A DNA stretch of 64,000 bases, taken from positions 90,833 to 154,832 of the forward strand of contig NZ_JAALJI010000017.1 of assembly GCF_011064595.1 (NCBI RefSeq). Reading direction: 5' to 3'. The translations under genes and the position numbers were made by a program. This DNA is from Paludisphaera soli. Lineage in GTDB: Bacteria; Planctomycetota; Planctomycetia; Isosphaerales; Isosphaeraceae. Each line of letters opens with the position of its first letter. The first letter of the stretch is position 1. The notes beneath the pieces are model-generated. The model was given only the letters and a program-made list of their open reading frames with translations, made no database searches and had not been told where the DNA came from. This document shows positions 37,155-46,487 of this stretch, piece after piece.

Positions 37155-37874
37155 ATGCTGGAAGCCGACTCGCTCACCAAGGACTACCCCGGGGGCGTCC
37201 GGGCGCTCGACTCCCTCGACCTGAAGGTCCCGCCGGGCGAGGTCTTCTGCCTGCTGGGCCCGAACGGCGCGGGGAAGACCACCACGGTCAACCTGTTCCT
37301 CGGCTTCGTCGAGCCCACGGCGGGCCGGGCTCTCGTCTGCGGGGTCGACAGTCGGCTCGACCCGCTCGCCGCGCGTCGGAAGCTCGCCTACATCCCCGAG
37401 AACGTGATGCTCTACGGCAAGCTCACGGGGCTGGAGAACCTCCGCTACTTCAGCGACCTGGCCACCGGATACCGCCTGGACCGCGGCGAACTCCTGGTCC
37501 TGCTGGATCGCGCCGGGTTCCCCGTCGAGGAGGCCGACCGGCCCGTCTCGGGCTACTCGAAGGGGATGCGGCAGAAGGTGGGGATCGCCGTGGCCCTGGC
37601 CAAGCGGGCCGAGGCGCTGTTGCTCGACGAGCCGACCTCGGGCCTGGACCCCCTGGCCGCCAACGAGTTCGCCCGCCTGATCGAGACGCTCCGGGGCGAG
37701 GGGATGGCGATCCTGATGGTCACGCACGACCTGTTCCTGGCCCAGCAGTGCGGCGTCCGCGTCGGCATCATGCGGAGCGGCCGGCTGGTCCGCACCCTGG
37801 AGACCGTCGCCACCGACCACCTGGGGCTGGAGCGGGCCTACCTCGAAGCCTCGCGCGTCGCGGAGGCGTCATGA
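37155..37874 (+). CDS. ABC transporter ATP-binding protein
   Basis: 239 residues, GGAGG 5 nt before the ATG. A single ABC domain: Walker [12 protein letters not shown]-loop region YIPENVMLY, signature [11 protein letters not shown] (a GYSKGM variant), Walker [13 protein letters not shown] and a later MVTHD switch. The sequence type is that of drug/lipid ATPases paired with ABC-2 permeases. Its stop overlaps the next gene's ATG by 4 nt. It should sit on the cytoplasmic face and power the two permeases that follow. Confidence 0.95.
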   Translation: MLEADSLTKDYPGGVRALDSLDLKVPPGEVFCLLGPNGAGKTTTVNLFLGFVEPTAGRALVCGVDSRLDPLAARRKLAYIPENVMLYGKLTGLENLRYFSDLATGYRLDRGELLVLLDRAGFPVEEADRPVSGYSKGMRQKVGIAVALAKRAEALLLDEPTSGLDPLAANEFARLIETLRGEGMAILMVTHDLFLAQQCGVRVGIMRSGRLVRTLETVATDHLGLERAYLEASRVAEAS

Positions 37875-39340
37875 CCAGGCCCGCCGGCTCGACGGCCGAA
37901 CTCGGCGTCCCCGTGAACCCGATCGCGACCGTCGCCCGCAAGGAGTGGCTGGACGTCCGCCGCGACTCGCGCTGGCGGGCCCTGGTCGTCGTCACGTTGC
38001 TCTTGATGCTGGCGTCGCTGGCGACGGGCCTGGCGCAGATCCGCCGCCTGGAGGCCGAGCACCGCGCGGCGGAGCAGGGGGACCGCCGCGCCTGGACGGC
38101 CCAGGGGGCGAAGAACCCGCACTCGGCGGCGCACTTCGGCCAGTACGCCTTCAAGCCCGCCGGCCCCCTGGCCCTGGCCGACCCCGGGGTCGACGCCTAC
38201 GCCGGCAACGCGGCCTACCTGGAGGCGCACAAGCAGAACGAGGTGCAGTTCCGGGCCGCGCGCGACGCCACCCTCGCGGCGCGGATGGGCCGGCTCACCC
38301 CGGCGTTCGTGCTCCAGACGGTCATGCCGCTGATGGCGCTCCTGCTGGGGTTCTCGGCGTTCTCGGGCGAGCGCGAGAAGGGGACGCTCCCCCAGCTTCT
38401 GAGCCTGGGCGTGCGGCCGACCCACCTTTTGCTGGGGAAGGGGCTGGCGGGCGCGGGCGTGCTCCTGGGGCTGCTGGCCCTGGCCTGCGTCGGCCTGGCG
38501 GCCGGGCTTCGGGCCATCCCCTCGGGGCACGAGGCCCAGGCGGGCGACGGGCTGCGGACGGCCGGCCTGTTCCTGGCCTACGCGCTCTACCTCGTCGGCT
38601 TCCTCGCGCTGGCGTTGGCCGTCTCGGCGCGGGCGCCCAGCTCGCGGTCGGCCCTGGTGGGGCTGCTGGGCTTCTGGCTGGTCAACACGTTCGTCGCGCC
38701 GAGGCTGGCGACCGACGTGGTCGACGAGGCGCTCCCGCTCCCGACCGCCCAGGCCTTCCGCGACGCCGTGGCGGCCGACAAGCGGGCGCTCTTCGGCCAC
38801 GACGAGACCCACCCCGGCTTCGTCGCCTTCCGCGACCGGGTGCTCGCGCGGTACGGCGTGAAGCGGGTCGAGGACCTGCCGGTGAGCTTCCGGGGGCTCT
38901 CGCTCCGCGAGGACGACGAGGCCGGCTACCGGATCTTCGACCGCCATTTCGGCCGGCTGGAGGCGGAGATCGAGCGCCAGGACGCCCTGCGGAGCCTCCC
39001 CGGCTTCCTGTTCCCGATGCTCGCGCTGCAGCCGGTCTCGATGGCGATGGCGGGGACCGACAACCGCCACCACCACCACTTCGTCCGGGCCGCCGAGGCC
39101 CATCGCCGCGCGATCCAGACGGCCGCCAGCCAGGACCTGATCGACCACGCGCGGAACGGCGACGAGTCGTACGTCGCCCCCGCCTCGCTCTGGGACGCCA
39201 TCCCGGCCTTCCATTACGAACGCCCCGGCGCGGCCTGGGCCTGGCGCGGCCAGGCCGCCAACCTGGCGAGCCTCGCCGCCTGGTCCTCGGCCTGCTGCCT
39301 GCTGGCCTGGGCCGCCGCCCGACGCCCCCGACTCTCCTGA
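37871..39340 (+). CDS. ABC-2 permease, DUF3526 type
   Basis: 489 residues with the start overlapping the ATPase stop by 4 nt. First helix at about 37-55 (WRALVVVTLLLMLASLATGLAQI), a large periplasmic region, then PLMALLLGFSAFSGEREKGTLPQLLSLGVRP, the ABC-2 hallmark, and further helices. A second periplasmic portion with FAAFRDRV and LPGFLFPMLALQPVSMAMAGTDNRHHHHFVRAAEAHRRA precedes the last helix, as in DUF3526 permeases. These usually act in pairs and may export lipids, lasso peptides or siderophores; the substrate is unknown. Confidence 0.9.
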   Translation: MTRPAGSTAELGVPVNPIATVARKEWLDVRRDSRWRALVVVTLLLMLASLATGLAQIRRLEAEHRAAEQGDRRAWTAQGAKNPHSAAHFGQYAFKPAGPLALADPGVDAYAGNAAYLEAHKQNEVQFRAARDATLAARMGRLTPAFVLQTVMPLMALLLGFSAFSGEREKGTLPQLLSLGVRPTHLLLGKGLAGAGVLLGLLALACVGLAAGLRAIPSGHEAQAGDGLRTAGLFLAYALYLVGFLALALAVSARAPSSRSALVGLLGFWLVNTFVAPRLATDVVDEALPLPTAQAFRDAVAADKRALFGHDETHPGFVAFRDRVLARYGVKRVEDLPVSFRGLSLREDDEAGYRIFDRHFGRLEAEIERQDALRSLPGFLFPMLALQPVSMAMAGTDNRHHHHFVRAAEAHRRAIQTAASQDLIDHARNGDESYVAPASLWDAIPAFHYERPGAAWAWRGQAANLASLAAWSSACCLLAWAAARRPRLS

Positions 39341-39355
39341 GGTGAGCCCCTTCGC

Positions 39356-40852
39356 ATGAAGACCACGCCCGCGACCACTCTCGAACGGGCCGAGCCCAGG
39401 ATCGACCGGCCCCGCACGTCCCCCTTCCGGGCCGCGATGGGCTGCGAATGGCGGCTGGCGCGCGACGATTTCGCCTGGTGGGCCGCCGTCGCCTTGCTCG
39501 TCGGCTGCGTCGCCTACGCGATCCAAGAGGGCCGCGCCCGGATCGACGCCCGCGCCCGCGCGCTGGCCGAGGCCGCGCTCGACGAGGAGCGCCGGCTGGG
39601 CGCGCTGACGGTCCTACTCGGCCGGATCGACCGGGGCGAGGAGAAGGCCCCGGCGGCCCCCTACCGCGACCCCCGCAACGCGATCTACGTCGGCCGCGGC
39701 CAGGGCGCGGCGCTCGCCCACCTGCCGGACGCCCCGCTGGCGATCGCGGCGGTCGGCCTGTCGGACCTGTACCCCCAGGTGCTGAAGGTCTCGGCCGGCA
39801 TCCGCGACGGCTTCCTGTTCGCCGACGAGATCGCCAACCCCGCCGGGCTGCTCCACGGCGGGTTCGACCTGGCGTTCGTCCTGGTCTCGCTCTATCCCAT
39901 GCTGCTCCTGGCGGTCTGCTACAACGTCCTCTCGGGCGAGCGCGAGCAGGGGACGCTGGCGCTCCTGGCCGCGTCGTCGGCCCCGCTGGCGAGGGTGCTG
40001 CTGGGCAAGCTCGCCGTCCGCGCGGGGGGGCTGACGGCGGCGGCGATCGTCGCCGCCTGGGTCGGCCTGGCCCTGGCCCATCCGTCGAGCTTCCGGGGCG
40101 GCGGCCTGATGAGGCTCACCGCGTTCACGGGGGCCGTGGCCCTCTACGGCGCCTTCTGGACGGCCCTGGCCCTGTTCGTGAACAGCTTCCGGCGCGACTC
40201 GGCGTTCAACGCCGTGGCCCTGGTCATGGCCTGGGTCGTCCTGCTGCTGGTCGCCCCCGCGACGATCAACGCGGCCGCGCAGGTCCTCTACCCGGCACCC
40301 GCCCGCTCCGAGATGATCGAGGAGGTCCGCGCCGCGTCGGTCGACGCCGAGCGCGACCTCGACGCCGCCGAGGCCCGCTACCGCGAGGAGCACGCCGAGG
40401 CGAAGCCTGCCGGCGACGGCCGCAGCCGACGCACGCTGGAGGTCACCATCGCCGCCGACGCTCGCGCCGACGAGGTCCTCGCGCGGCAGGAGGCCCGGAT
40501 CCGGGAGCAGCGCGCGCTCTGCGACCGCCTGGCCTTCCTCGCGCCGCCGATAATGTTCCACGACGCCCTCGCCGAGCTGGCCGGCAACGGCCACACCCGA
40601 TGGGACGACTACCTCGCCCGCGTCGCCGACTTCCACGAGACCTGGAAGTCCTTCTTCGTCGACCGCGCCGGCCGCGACGCGAGGCTCACCGCCGACGACT
40701 ACGCCCACTTCCCCCGCTTCGACCCCGACGCCTCCGGCCCCGCCTCGGCCGACGCGAGCGCCCGCCGCGTGGCCGCCTCCCTCGCCTCGATCGCCCTGGC
40801 CGCCGTCGTCCTCTTCGCCTGGTCCACCCGCCGCCTCGCCCGCGCGGGGTGA
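39356..40852 (+). CDS. ABC-2 permease, DUF3526 type (second subunit)
   Basis: 498 residues. It has the same layout as the preceding permease: one helix (WWAAVALLVGCVAYAI), a long periplasmic part, LLAVCYNVLSGEREQGTLALLAASSAPLARVLLGKLAVRAGG as the ABC-2 hallmark, a block of helices, and a second periplasmic segment (MFHDALAELAGNGHTRWDDYLARVADFHETWKSFF) before a final helix. The two permeases are probably a heterodimer. Fourth gene of the operon. Confidence 0.9.
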   Translation: MKTTPATTLERAEPRIDRPRTSPFRAAMGCEWRLARDDFAWWAAVALLVGCVAYAIQEGRARIDARARALAEAALDEERRLGALTVLLGRIDRGEEKAPAAPYRDPRNAIYVGRGQGAALAHLPDAPLAIAAVGLSDLYPQVLKVSAGIRDGFLFADEIANPAGLLHGGFDLAFVLVSLYPMLLLAVCYNVLSGEREQGTLALLAASSAPLARVLLGKLAVRAGGLTAAAIVAAWVGLALAHPSSFRGGGLMRLTAFTGAVALYGAFWTALALFVNSFRRDSAFNAVALVMAWVVLLLVAPATINAAAQVLYPAPARSEMIEEVRAASVDAERDLDAAEARYREEHAEAKPAGDGRSRRTLEVTIAADARADEVLARQEARIREQRALCDRLAFLAPPIMFHDALAELAGNGHTRWDDYLARVADFHETWKSFFVDRAGRDARLTADDYAHFPRFDPDASGPASADASARRVAASLASIALAAVVLFAWSTRRLARAG

Positions 40853-40998
40853 GCCTGGGGGGCGGTCCTGCCCGTCGCACCGGCTTGCTCGGCCTTGCCG
40901 GACCGTCGACAATGTCGCGAGCCGCGGGGTGTCGGCCCGCGCCGGGGCGTGGCTCGCCGTCGAGTACGCGGGACTCACAGCAGGTCGAGGACGCGATC

Positions 40999-43041
40999 AT
41001 GGGCGGGTTCTACGGATCGATCCACGTCAGGACCGGGGACCGGCGACGGGTCCTCGACGCCCTCGCCGCGATCGCGAAGGGCTCGGAGCACCGCTTCCTG
41101 GCCTCGCCGCCGATCGACGGCTGGGTTGCGATCTATCCGAAGGGGAGCGGCCAGGACGAGGGGTTGTCGCGACGGCTCGCCCGGCGTCTCGGCGGCGACG
41201 TGGTCCACCTCATCTCCCACGACGACGACGTCTTCCTCTACTCCGTCCACCGCGACGGCAAGCTCGTCGACCGCTACAGCTCCCGCCCCGAGGTCTTCGG
41301 CGCCGTCTCGGCCGCGACCCGCCGCAAGCTCCGGGGCCGCCCGGATTCGTTCGCGGGCCTGTTCGGCGGGCCGGACGACCTCGACGCGGCCCGGGCGATG
41401 CTCGCCGATCCCGGCCGGTTCGTCCTCTCGTCCGAGTTGATGGTCGAGTTCGGCCGGCGGCTCGGGCTCCCCGGCGAGGTCATGACCAGCTACGAATACC
41501 TCCGCGAAGAGGACGCCGAGGAAGTGCCCGGCTGGGACGAGTTCGTCCACATCCCCGACCGGAGCCGCGAGGAGGCCCGGAGGCACCGGGCGGCGGCCGA
41601 GGTCGAGGAGCGCAAGCGTCGGCTGGCGCGGGACGGCGTGCTGCTCGCCGAGCGGATCAACCGACGCCCGGGCTCGGCGGGCGGATCCCCGCTCGCGTGC
41701 CCCGACCGGGACGGCGGATTCTGGGCCTGCGCCGACGCCGGGTACGGCGGGGGGCGGGCGGCCGTCGAGCGTTACGGCACGCCGTGGTCGGCCGGGCCGG
41801 TCGACGCGGGGCTCACGCTGGATGCCGCGGCGTGGGCGCTGGCGTCCAGCCCCTCGGGCCGCTACCTGCTCGCCTCGCACGGCGCGGGCGACGACGCGAG
41901 GATCGACCTGTGGGACATGGAAGAGGGCCGCCTCGTCGAAGCGCCCCAGCCTCCCTCGCTCCCCCAGAAGTATGGCTTCCTGCCCGACGAGTCGGGCTGG
42001 TTCGGCGTCTCCGGGCGTCTGGTCCTGGTCACGCCCATCACGGGCGGACGCGAGCCGACCGCCTTGGCCCTCGACCGCGGAGCCTGCGCCGCCGTCCACC
42101 CCTCCGGCGCGACGCTGGTCGTCGCCGATCGGCGGGACCGCCTCCAGTTCTTCGACCTGGCGACGGGCGACTTGGTCAAGACGCTGCTCGTGGGCGGGCC
42201 CTCTCGCCGCACGGGCCTGATGTTGCTGGTGGAACTCGTCCCCGCCCTCGCCGAGGCCCTCGCGCGGATCGCGGAGGAGCTGGACTTGCCGGCCGTCGAG
42301 GCCGGGGCGAGGGAGCGACGGGCCGAGGCCGCGCGACGGATCCCGGACCACCTGGTGCTCTCGGGGCGGATCCCGGACGAGCCGCGCGACGACGAACTGC
42401 GACGCGTGCGCGAGCTGAGCCGGGCGAGCCTCCTGGCCGCCCTCCAGGGCGAACACGAGAGGATGCTGGCCGCTGGCCCGACGAGCCTCCTGGGCTACAT
42501 CCCCGCCGCGGCCGAGGCCGATCAGCTCGAAGCCCTGGCCGTCGGGTCCGTCGCCCCCCTGTGCCTGACGTTCGACGCCGAGGGCCGTTGGCTCTGCTGC
42601 GGGACCGATTCCGGCGTGCTGGCCTTCGCCTGGCGCGACCTCCTGACGGCGGTCGGCGAGACGCCGCCCCCGCGGTTCTCGGCCGAGGGCCGTCCGTTCG
42701 TGGACCCCGACGACGAGGACGAAGACGCGGTCGGGCCCCCGTTCCGGCACGTCCGAGACCTCGCGTACGACGCCCACGCCCGCCGCCTGCTGTTCGCGAC
42801 GGCGGGCGGCGAGGTCGGCTTCCTGGAGCTTCCGGACGGGCGATCCGGGGTCCTCCTCGAGGTGCCGGGCCGGCCGCCGATCGCGAACCTGCACCTCTCC
42901 CGGGACCGCTCGGCGCTCGGCCTCATCGCCCGGCCGGACCTGTACGGGAGGCGGCGCTTCCGGCACCGGCCGTCCGTGCAGTTCTGGAATTACCCGGCGC
43001 TGGAAGAGGGGATCCGCCGATCCGAGGTCTCGGGAGCCTGA
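40999..43041 (+). CDS. WD40/beta-propeller-like protein, unknown function
   Basis: 680 residues with GAGG 10 nt before the ATG. Residues 1-110 look like a compact domain (GSIHVRTGDRRRVLDALAAIAKGS, GWVAIYPKGSGQDEGLSRRLARRL, DVFLYSVHRDGKLVDRYSS). The C-terminal half has WD-like repeats (WALASSPSGRYLLASHGAGDDARIDLWDMEEGRLV; LCLTFDAEGRWLCCGTDSGVLAFAW; RHVRDLAYDAHARRLLFATAGGEVGFL). No signal peptide is seen, so it should be cytoplasmic. I can only say that it is a repeat protein, possibly a scaffold. Its 3' end overlaps the convergent gene by 52 bp. Confidence 0.75.
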   Translation: MGGFYGSIHVRTGDRRRVLDALAAIAKGSEHRFLASPPIDGWVAIYPKGSGQDEGLSRRLARRLGGDVVHLISHDDDVFLYSVHRDGKLVDRYSSRPEVFGAVSAATRRKLRGRPDSFAGLFGGPDDLDAARAMLADPGRFVLSSELMVEFGRRLGLPGEVMTSYEYLREEDAEEVPGWDEFVHIPDRSREEARRHRAAAEVEERKRRLARDGVLLAERINRRPGSAGGSPLACPDRDGGFWACADAGYGGGRAAVERYGTPWSAGPVDAGLTLDAAAWALASSPSGRYLLASHGAGDDARIDLWDMEEGRLVEAPQPPSLPQKYGFLPDESGWFGVSGRLVLVTPITGGREPTALALDRGACAAVHPSGATLVVADRRDRLQFFDLATGDLVKTLLVGGPSRRTGLMLLVELVPALAEALARIAEELDLPAVEAGARERRAEAARRIPDHLVLSGRIPDEPRDDELRRVRELSRASLLAALQGEHERMLAAGPTSLLGYIPAAAEADQLEALAVGSVAPLCLTFDAEGRWLCCGTDSGVLAFAWRDLLTAVGETPPPRFSAEGRPFVDPDDEDEDAVGPPFRHVRDLAYDAHARRLLFATAGGEVGFLELPDGRSGVLLEVPGRPPIANLHLSRDRSALGLIARPDLYGRRRFRHRPSVQFWNYPALEEGIRRSEVSGA

Positions 43042-44561
43042 GCGAGACGGCAGCGATCGGGGCGCCGGCGGCGCCGGGCCGGGTCCCAATCGGCCCGGCG
43101 GAGGATCGCCTCGGCGACGATCCGGCTCCCCAGGCAGCAGGCGACGGTGCCGAGGCCGGGCCAGGTGCCGTCGCCGACGAGCCAGAGGCCGGGGATCCCC
43201 AGGTCGTGCGGGACGGCCTCCTGGTTCGCGTTCGCCCGCGAGAGCCGGACGCCGCCGACGGCCCCGCGCGGGCGCCGGGTGAACCGCTCGTACGTCCGGG
43301 GGGTCGCCACCTCGCAGACCAGGGCCTCGCGGCCGAGGTCCGGGTAGACGCGGCGGGCCAGCGCCACGAGGTTCTCCCCCGCCTCGCGCCGGCGCCCGGC
43401 GTAGGCCTCGGGCGACAGGCCCTCCCACGCGGCCAGCTCGCAGTGGGTGGAGATCATCACGGCCCGATGCCCGGCCGGCGCGCTCTCGGTATCGACGTGG
43501 GCGGAGACCGAGACGAACATGTTGTTGCCGTTTCCGAGCGGCCGGTCGTAGCTCTGCAAAAGCTGGTGGTGGGTGAAGTCCTGGCCGGCGACCTCACGCT
43601 CCGGCACCCCCAGGAACACCGCGATCGCCCCGCCCATCGCCGAGGCGTCGCGGCGAATGTACGGCGCGAGCGCCTCGGCCAGCTCGGGCGGGCCGATCGC
43701 CGACGCCAGGGCGGGGGGGACGGCCAGCACCACCCGCGCCGCCTCCAGGCGGTCGCGCCGCGTCGTCACCCGAAAGGCCCCCTCACGCCCTTCGACCCGC
43801 TCGACCGCCCGGCCCACCCGCAGCTCGCCCCCCAGCTCCCGATAGCGGCCGACGAGCCCGGCCCAGAACCCGCGCATCCCGCCCCGGGCGCGGCTCAGGC
43901 CGGCCCCCCGGATCGTGATCCCGAGCGCCGCGTTGATGCGGGGCGCGTCGGCCAGCGTGCTGTGCACCGTGTCCTCGACGAGCATCGCCAGCAGCCCGCA
44001 GAGCGGCCGGTCGTCCGTCAGCCTCGCGGACTTCAAGGCGTCGGCCATCGTCCGGCCCATGTGGCGGGCTAGGCCCAGGTCGCGCAGGCCGACCGAGCGC
44101 GCGGCCCGGACGACGTCGGCCGGCGACCGCAAGGGGAGCGCCGCCCCACGCCGGCTCGCCCGCCAGAAGACCGAGGCCAGGCGATCCAGGAGCCCCCAGA
44201 ACGACCGGTGCGCCGGCGTGTCGCCGAACGCCCGCGCCCGCTCGACGGCCCAGGCCGACGGATCCCGGTGCAAGGTCACCCGCCGGTCCGGCAGCCACGC
44301 CCGATACCCCGGCAGATGCTCCCCCTCCAGCTCCGCCGCCCCGATCTCCCGCAGCAGCTCGCCGCCGACCCCGCCGGGACCGAAGTCCACCAGCGTCGTC
44401 GCCCCCACGTCGAACGCGAACCCCCGCCGCCGGAAGGACCCCGCACACCCCCCCGGCTGCCCGTGCGCCTCCAGAACCACCGTCGAAAGCCCCCGAGCCT
44501 GGAGCCTCGCCGCCGTCGCCACCCCCGCCAGCCCGCCCCCCACGATCGCCACGTCGTACAT
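42990..44561 (-). CDS. CrtI-like FAD-dependent oxidoreductase
   Basis: 523 residues. N-terminal FAD-binding loop VAIVGGGLAGVATAARLQARG, then VVLEAHGQPGGCAGSFRRRGFAFDVGATTL, typical of phytoene desaturase/carotene isomerase-type enzymes. The C-terminal DLGIPGLWLVGDGTWPGLGTVACCLGSRIVAE closes the FAD site. It probably desaturates or isomerises a carotenoid or related polyene, using FAD; the exact reaction is unknown and no other carotenoid gene is in this window. Its last 52 bp overlap the convergent propeller-like gene. Confidence 0.87.
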   Translation of the reverse strand: MYDVAIVGGGLAGVATAARLQARGLSTVVLEAHGQPGGCAGSFRRRGFAFDVGATTLVDFGPGGVGGELLREIGAAELEGEHLPGYRAWLPDRRVTLHRDPSAWAVERARAFGDTPAHRSFWGLLDRLASVFWRASRRGAALPLRSPADVVRAARSVGLRDLGLARHMGRTMADALKSARLTDDRPLCGLLAMLVEDTVHSTLADAPRINAALGITIRGAGLSRARGGMRGFWAGLVGRYRELGGELRVGRAVERVEGREGAFRVTTRRDRLEAARVVLAVPPALASAIGPPELAEALAPYIRRDASAMGGAIAVFLGVPEREVAGQDFTHHQLLQSYDRPLGNGNNMFVSVSAHVDTESAPAGHRAVMISTHCELAAWEGLSPEAYAGRRREAGENLVALARRVYPDLGREALVCEVATPRTYERFTRRPRGAVGGVRLSRANANQEAVPHDLGIPGLWLVGDGTWPGLGTVACCLGSRIVAEAILRRADWDPARRRRRPDRCRLAQAPETSDRRIPSSSAG

Positions 44562-44603
44562 CAGTCCTCTCCTCGATCGGATCCAATTTGATCGACGGAG
44601 TGT

Positions 44604-44631
44604 ATCGTAATGTCAGTATTTTCAGAAACAA
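44604..44631 (-). promoter_or_regulatory. Promoter of the CrtI-like gene
   Basis: On the minus strand TTGTTT (44631-44626) and TACGAT (44609-44604) are spaced 16 nt apart. The 100 bp around it are markedly AT-rich for this genome. The leader to the ATG at 44561 is about 36 nt, with GAGGAGAGG as the ribosome site. Confidence 0.45.
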
Positions 44632-44758
44632 TGAAAATATCGGAAATCTCGGTGTGCGTGGAAGCGGCATAGGGTGGGGTCCGTCCACCTCCTCGATCCA
44701 GCGTGATGGGCAATGCCCACTCTACCCAGATTGCGCCATCTCCAGATATCGTGGCGTT

Positions 44759-45427
44759 TTACAGAGCCTCTCCGCCGGCCCAGGTGCGGAGGCAACGGGC
44801 CCAGGCACCCCGGTCCGGGGCGTCGTCAGCGGTGATCCAGGCGAGGACGTCCTCGGCGGAGACGGGGAGCCAGCGGCTGCGGGGGGCCGCTTCGTAGTGG
44901 GCGTCGGTCAGGCGTTCGATGCGGACGACCGCGCCGTCGAACCGCCAGACTTCCGGGACTCGCAAGGCGGCGTAGATGGCGGGGCGGTCGATGAGCGAGG
45001 GGGAGATGTCGATCTCGATCGCGAGGTCCGGGTTCGGATGGGCGGCGACGTCGTTCTCCCGACGCTTCAGGGCCGCCCGGGCGGTCGCGACCTTCTCCGC
45101 GTCGAAGAAGTAGCATTGGTCCGATTCGAGGCCGCGGCCGACGTCGGGTCGTTTCCAGGTGGTCTCGCCGAGGCCCAGGAATCCCGCCCCCGTCTCGGTC
45201 GCGACCTCCTCGACGAATCGCCCGAGGAGCGCCCGGAAGTCCTCGTGGAGCGGGCCCTTGACCAGGATCTCCATGTCCTCGCCGTCGTAGGCCGCGCGGA
45301 CGCCGGAGCGTGCCGACAGGCCGTCGACGAACCGCGCGTAGAAGTCCCACGAGACGCCCGCCGCGCGGATGCGCGTCTCGCCTTCCGCTCGGACTTCGGA
45401 TGCGTCCGGTCGGGTCGCCGTGGCCAT
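44759..45427 (-). CDS. Uma2-family (DUF820) endonuclease-like protein
   Basis: 222 residues from the ATG at 45425-45427 (GGAGGGCGATGC upstream). The PD-(D/E)XK-like core is visible: DGEDMEILVKGPLHEDFRALLGRFVEEVA, then DQCYFFDAEKVATARA and HPNPDLAIEIDISPSLIDRPAIYAALRVPEVWRFDG. The Asp-Leu-Ala-Ile-Glu-Ile pattern carries the metal-binding Asp and Glu of this family, and LRVPEVW is typical. Uma2 proteins are extremely abundant in planctomycetes and cyanobacteria and their biological target is unknown. Confidence 0.9.
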   Translation of the reverse strand: MATATRPDASEVRAEGETRIRAAGVSWDFYARFVDGLSARSGVRAAYDGEDMEILVKGPLHEDFRALLGRFVEEVATETGAGFLGLGETTWKRPDVGRGLESDQCYFFDAEKVATARAALKRRENDVAAHPNPDLAIEIDISPSLIDRPAIYAALRVPEVWRFDGAVVRIERLTDAHYEAAPRSRWLPVSAEDVLAWITADDAPDRGAWARCLRTWAGGEAL

Positions 45428-45506
45428 CGCATCGCCCTCCGAGATGTTCGACGCTCTTCGCTCGACATCACCGGCCCGACAAGCCGTCGCCCGGATCCCG
45501 GCCGGT

Positions 45507-45528
45507 CCACGGGTTCTCCGAACCCGTG
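45507..45528. repeat. Third copy of the CCACGGGTTC palindrome
   Basis: Matches the pair at 19911-20003 with one mismatch at the end (GTGA instead of GTGG). It lies in the 412-bp gap between the Uma2 and ferritin genes; the rest of the gap (to 45795) shows no gene. Confidence 0.65.
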
Positions 45529-45794
45529 ACACCCGAAAGGCTCCCCGCCCATCCCGGTGGTCTGGCCTGTCTGAGGAGTTCCGGGATTCCGATCGGCCAC
45601 CTTGATTCCCGCTCCCCAGGCCGCGAACCGGGACCATGATGAGGGTGGGAGATCGCGTCGATCGCCCGGGCGAGGATCGGAGAGGGGGCCGCCGGGGGCG
45701 AAGAAAAATGGGTCGATTCGCGCCGAACGAAGCCAATTTTCGAGGCCTCGTTCTGAGGGTAATTCGTTTTCGCCGGGGAGTTTGCGTCGACGGA

Positions 45795-45832
45795 CCGCGA
45801 TTGGCTTCGTTCGCGGACGAAGCCAATCGCGG
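45795..45832 (-). terminator. Strong hairpin after the ferritin gene
   Basis: A perfect 16-bp stem: CCGCGATTGGCTTCGT (45795-45810) and ACGAAGCCAATCGCGG (45817-45832), loop TCGCGG. It begins 7 bp past the ferritin stop. A further ACGAAGCCAAT copy at 45729-45739 repeats one arm. Confidence 0.7.
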
Positions 45833-45839
45833 CGGGGGG

Positions 45840-46319
45840 TCACTGGTGGGCGAGGTAGGCCTCGACCATGAGGACGCTGGGGCCGGCGCGGCGGATGACG
45901 TTGAGGCGGGTGTCGGCGCTGGCGACCTCTTCGAGCTGCTCGGAGACGAACCACTGGAGGAAGTTGCTGGCGATGTGGTTCTTCTCGGCCAGGGCCAGGT
46001 CGACCAGGGCGTAGATCTGCTCGGTGGTCCTGACCTCGGAGTCGTAGGCGACCTGGGCGGCGTCGACGGCCGAGCTGAAGTCGTTGCGGGGCGCGGCGAC
46101 GGCGGGGAACTTCGGGGTGGCCCCGGCGTCGAGGAGGAACTTCACGAACTTCATCGCGTGCTCGCGCTCCTCGTCGGCCTGCTTCGTGTAGATCTTGGCC
46201 AGGCCGAAGAGGGCCTCCTTCTCGAAGTAGGCGGCGATCGCGTAGTACTGGTGCGAATTGCCCAGCTCGTTCCCGATCTGGCGGTTGAACTCGGCTTCGA
46301 TCTTGTCGCTGATGAGCAT
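45840..46319 (-). CDS. ftnA: Bacterial ferritin (FtnA-like)
   Basis: 159 residues, the size of bacterial non-haem ferritin. Ferroxidase ligands are in place: Glu18 in GNELGNSHQYYAIAAYFEKEAL, Glu51 and His54 in ADEEREHAMKFVKFLLDAGATP, and a later Gln/Glu pair in NFLQWFVSEQLEE. The four-helix bundle forms a 24-mer that oxidises Fe(II) and stores iron as a mineral in the cytoplasm. No Met haem ligand of bacterioferritin is evident. It has its own terminator and is probably regulated by iron, though no Fur box was found by eye. Confidence 0.93.
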   Translation of the reverse strand: MLISDKIEAEFNRQIGNELGNSHQYYAIAAYFEKEALFGLAKIYTKQADEEREHAMKFVKFLLDAGATPKFPAVAAPRNDFSSAVDAAQVAYDSEVRTTEQIYALVDLALAEKNHIASNFLQWFVSEQLEEVASADTRLNVIRRAGPSVLMVEAYLAHQ

Positions 46320-46487
46320 AAGGCCCCTCCCTCGGGCGTCAGGAATCGCGGGCGGGGCCGGGGCGCGCGGGGCGTCGGCTCGGCCGCCGGTGTTTCGCGT
46401 CGGTGTTCGTCCGACGAAGCGCCCAGTCTATCCGAACCGGCCGAAACCGGGGAGGCGAGTCGACGCGGCCCGGATGCGGGCGCGGGC

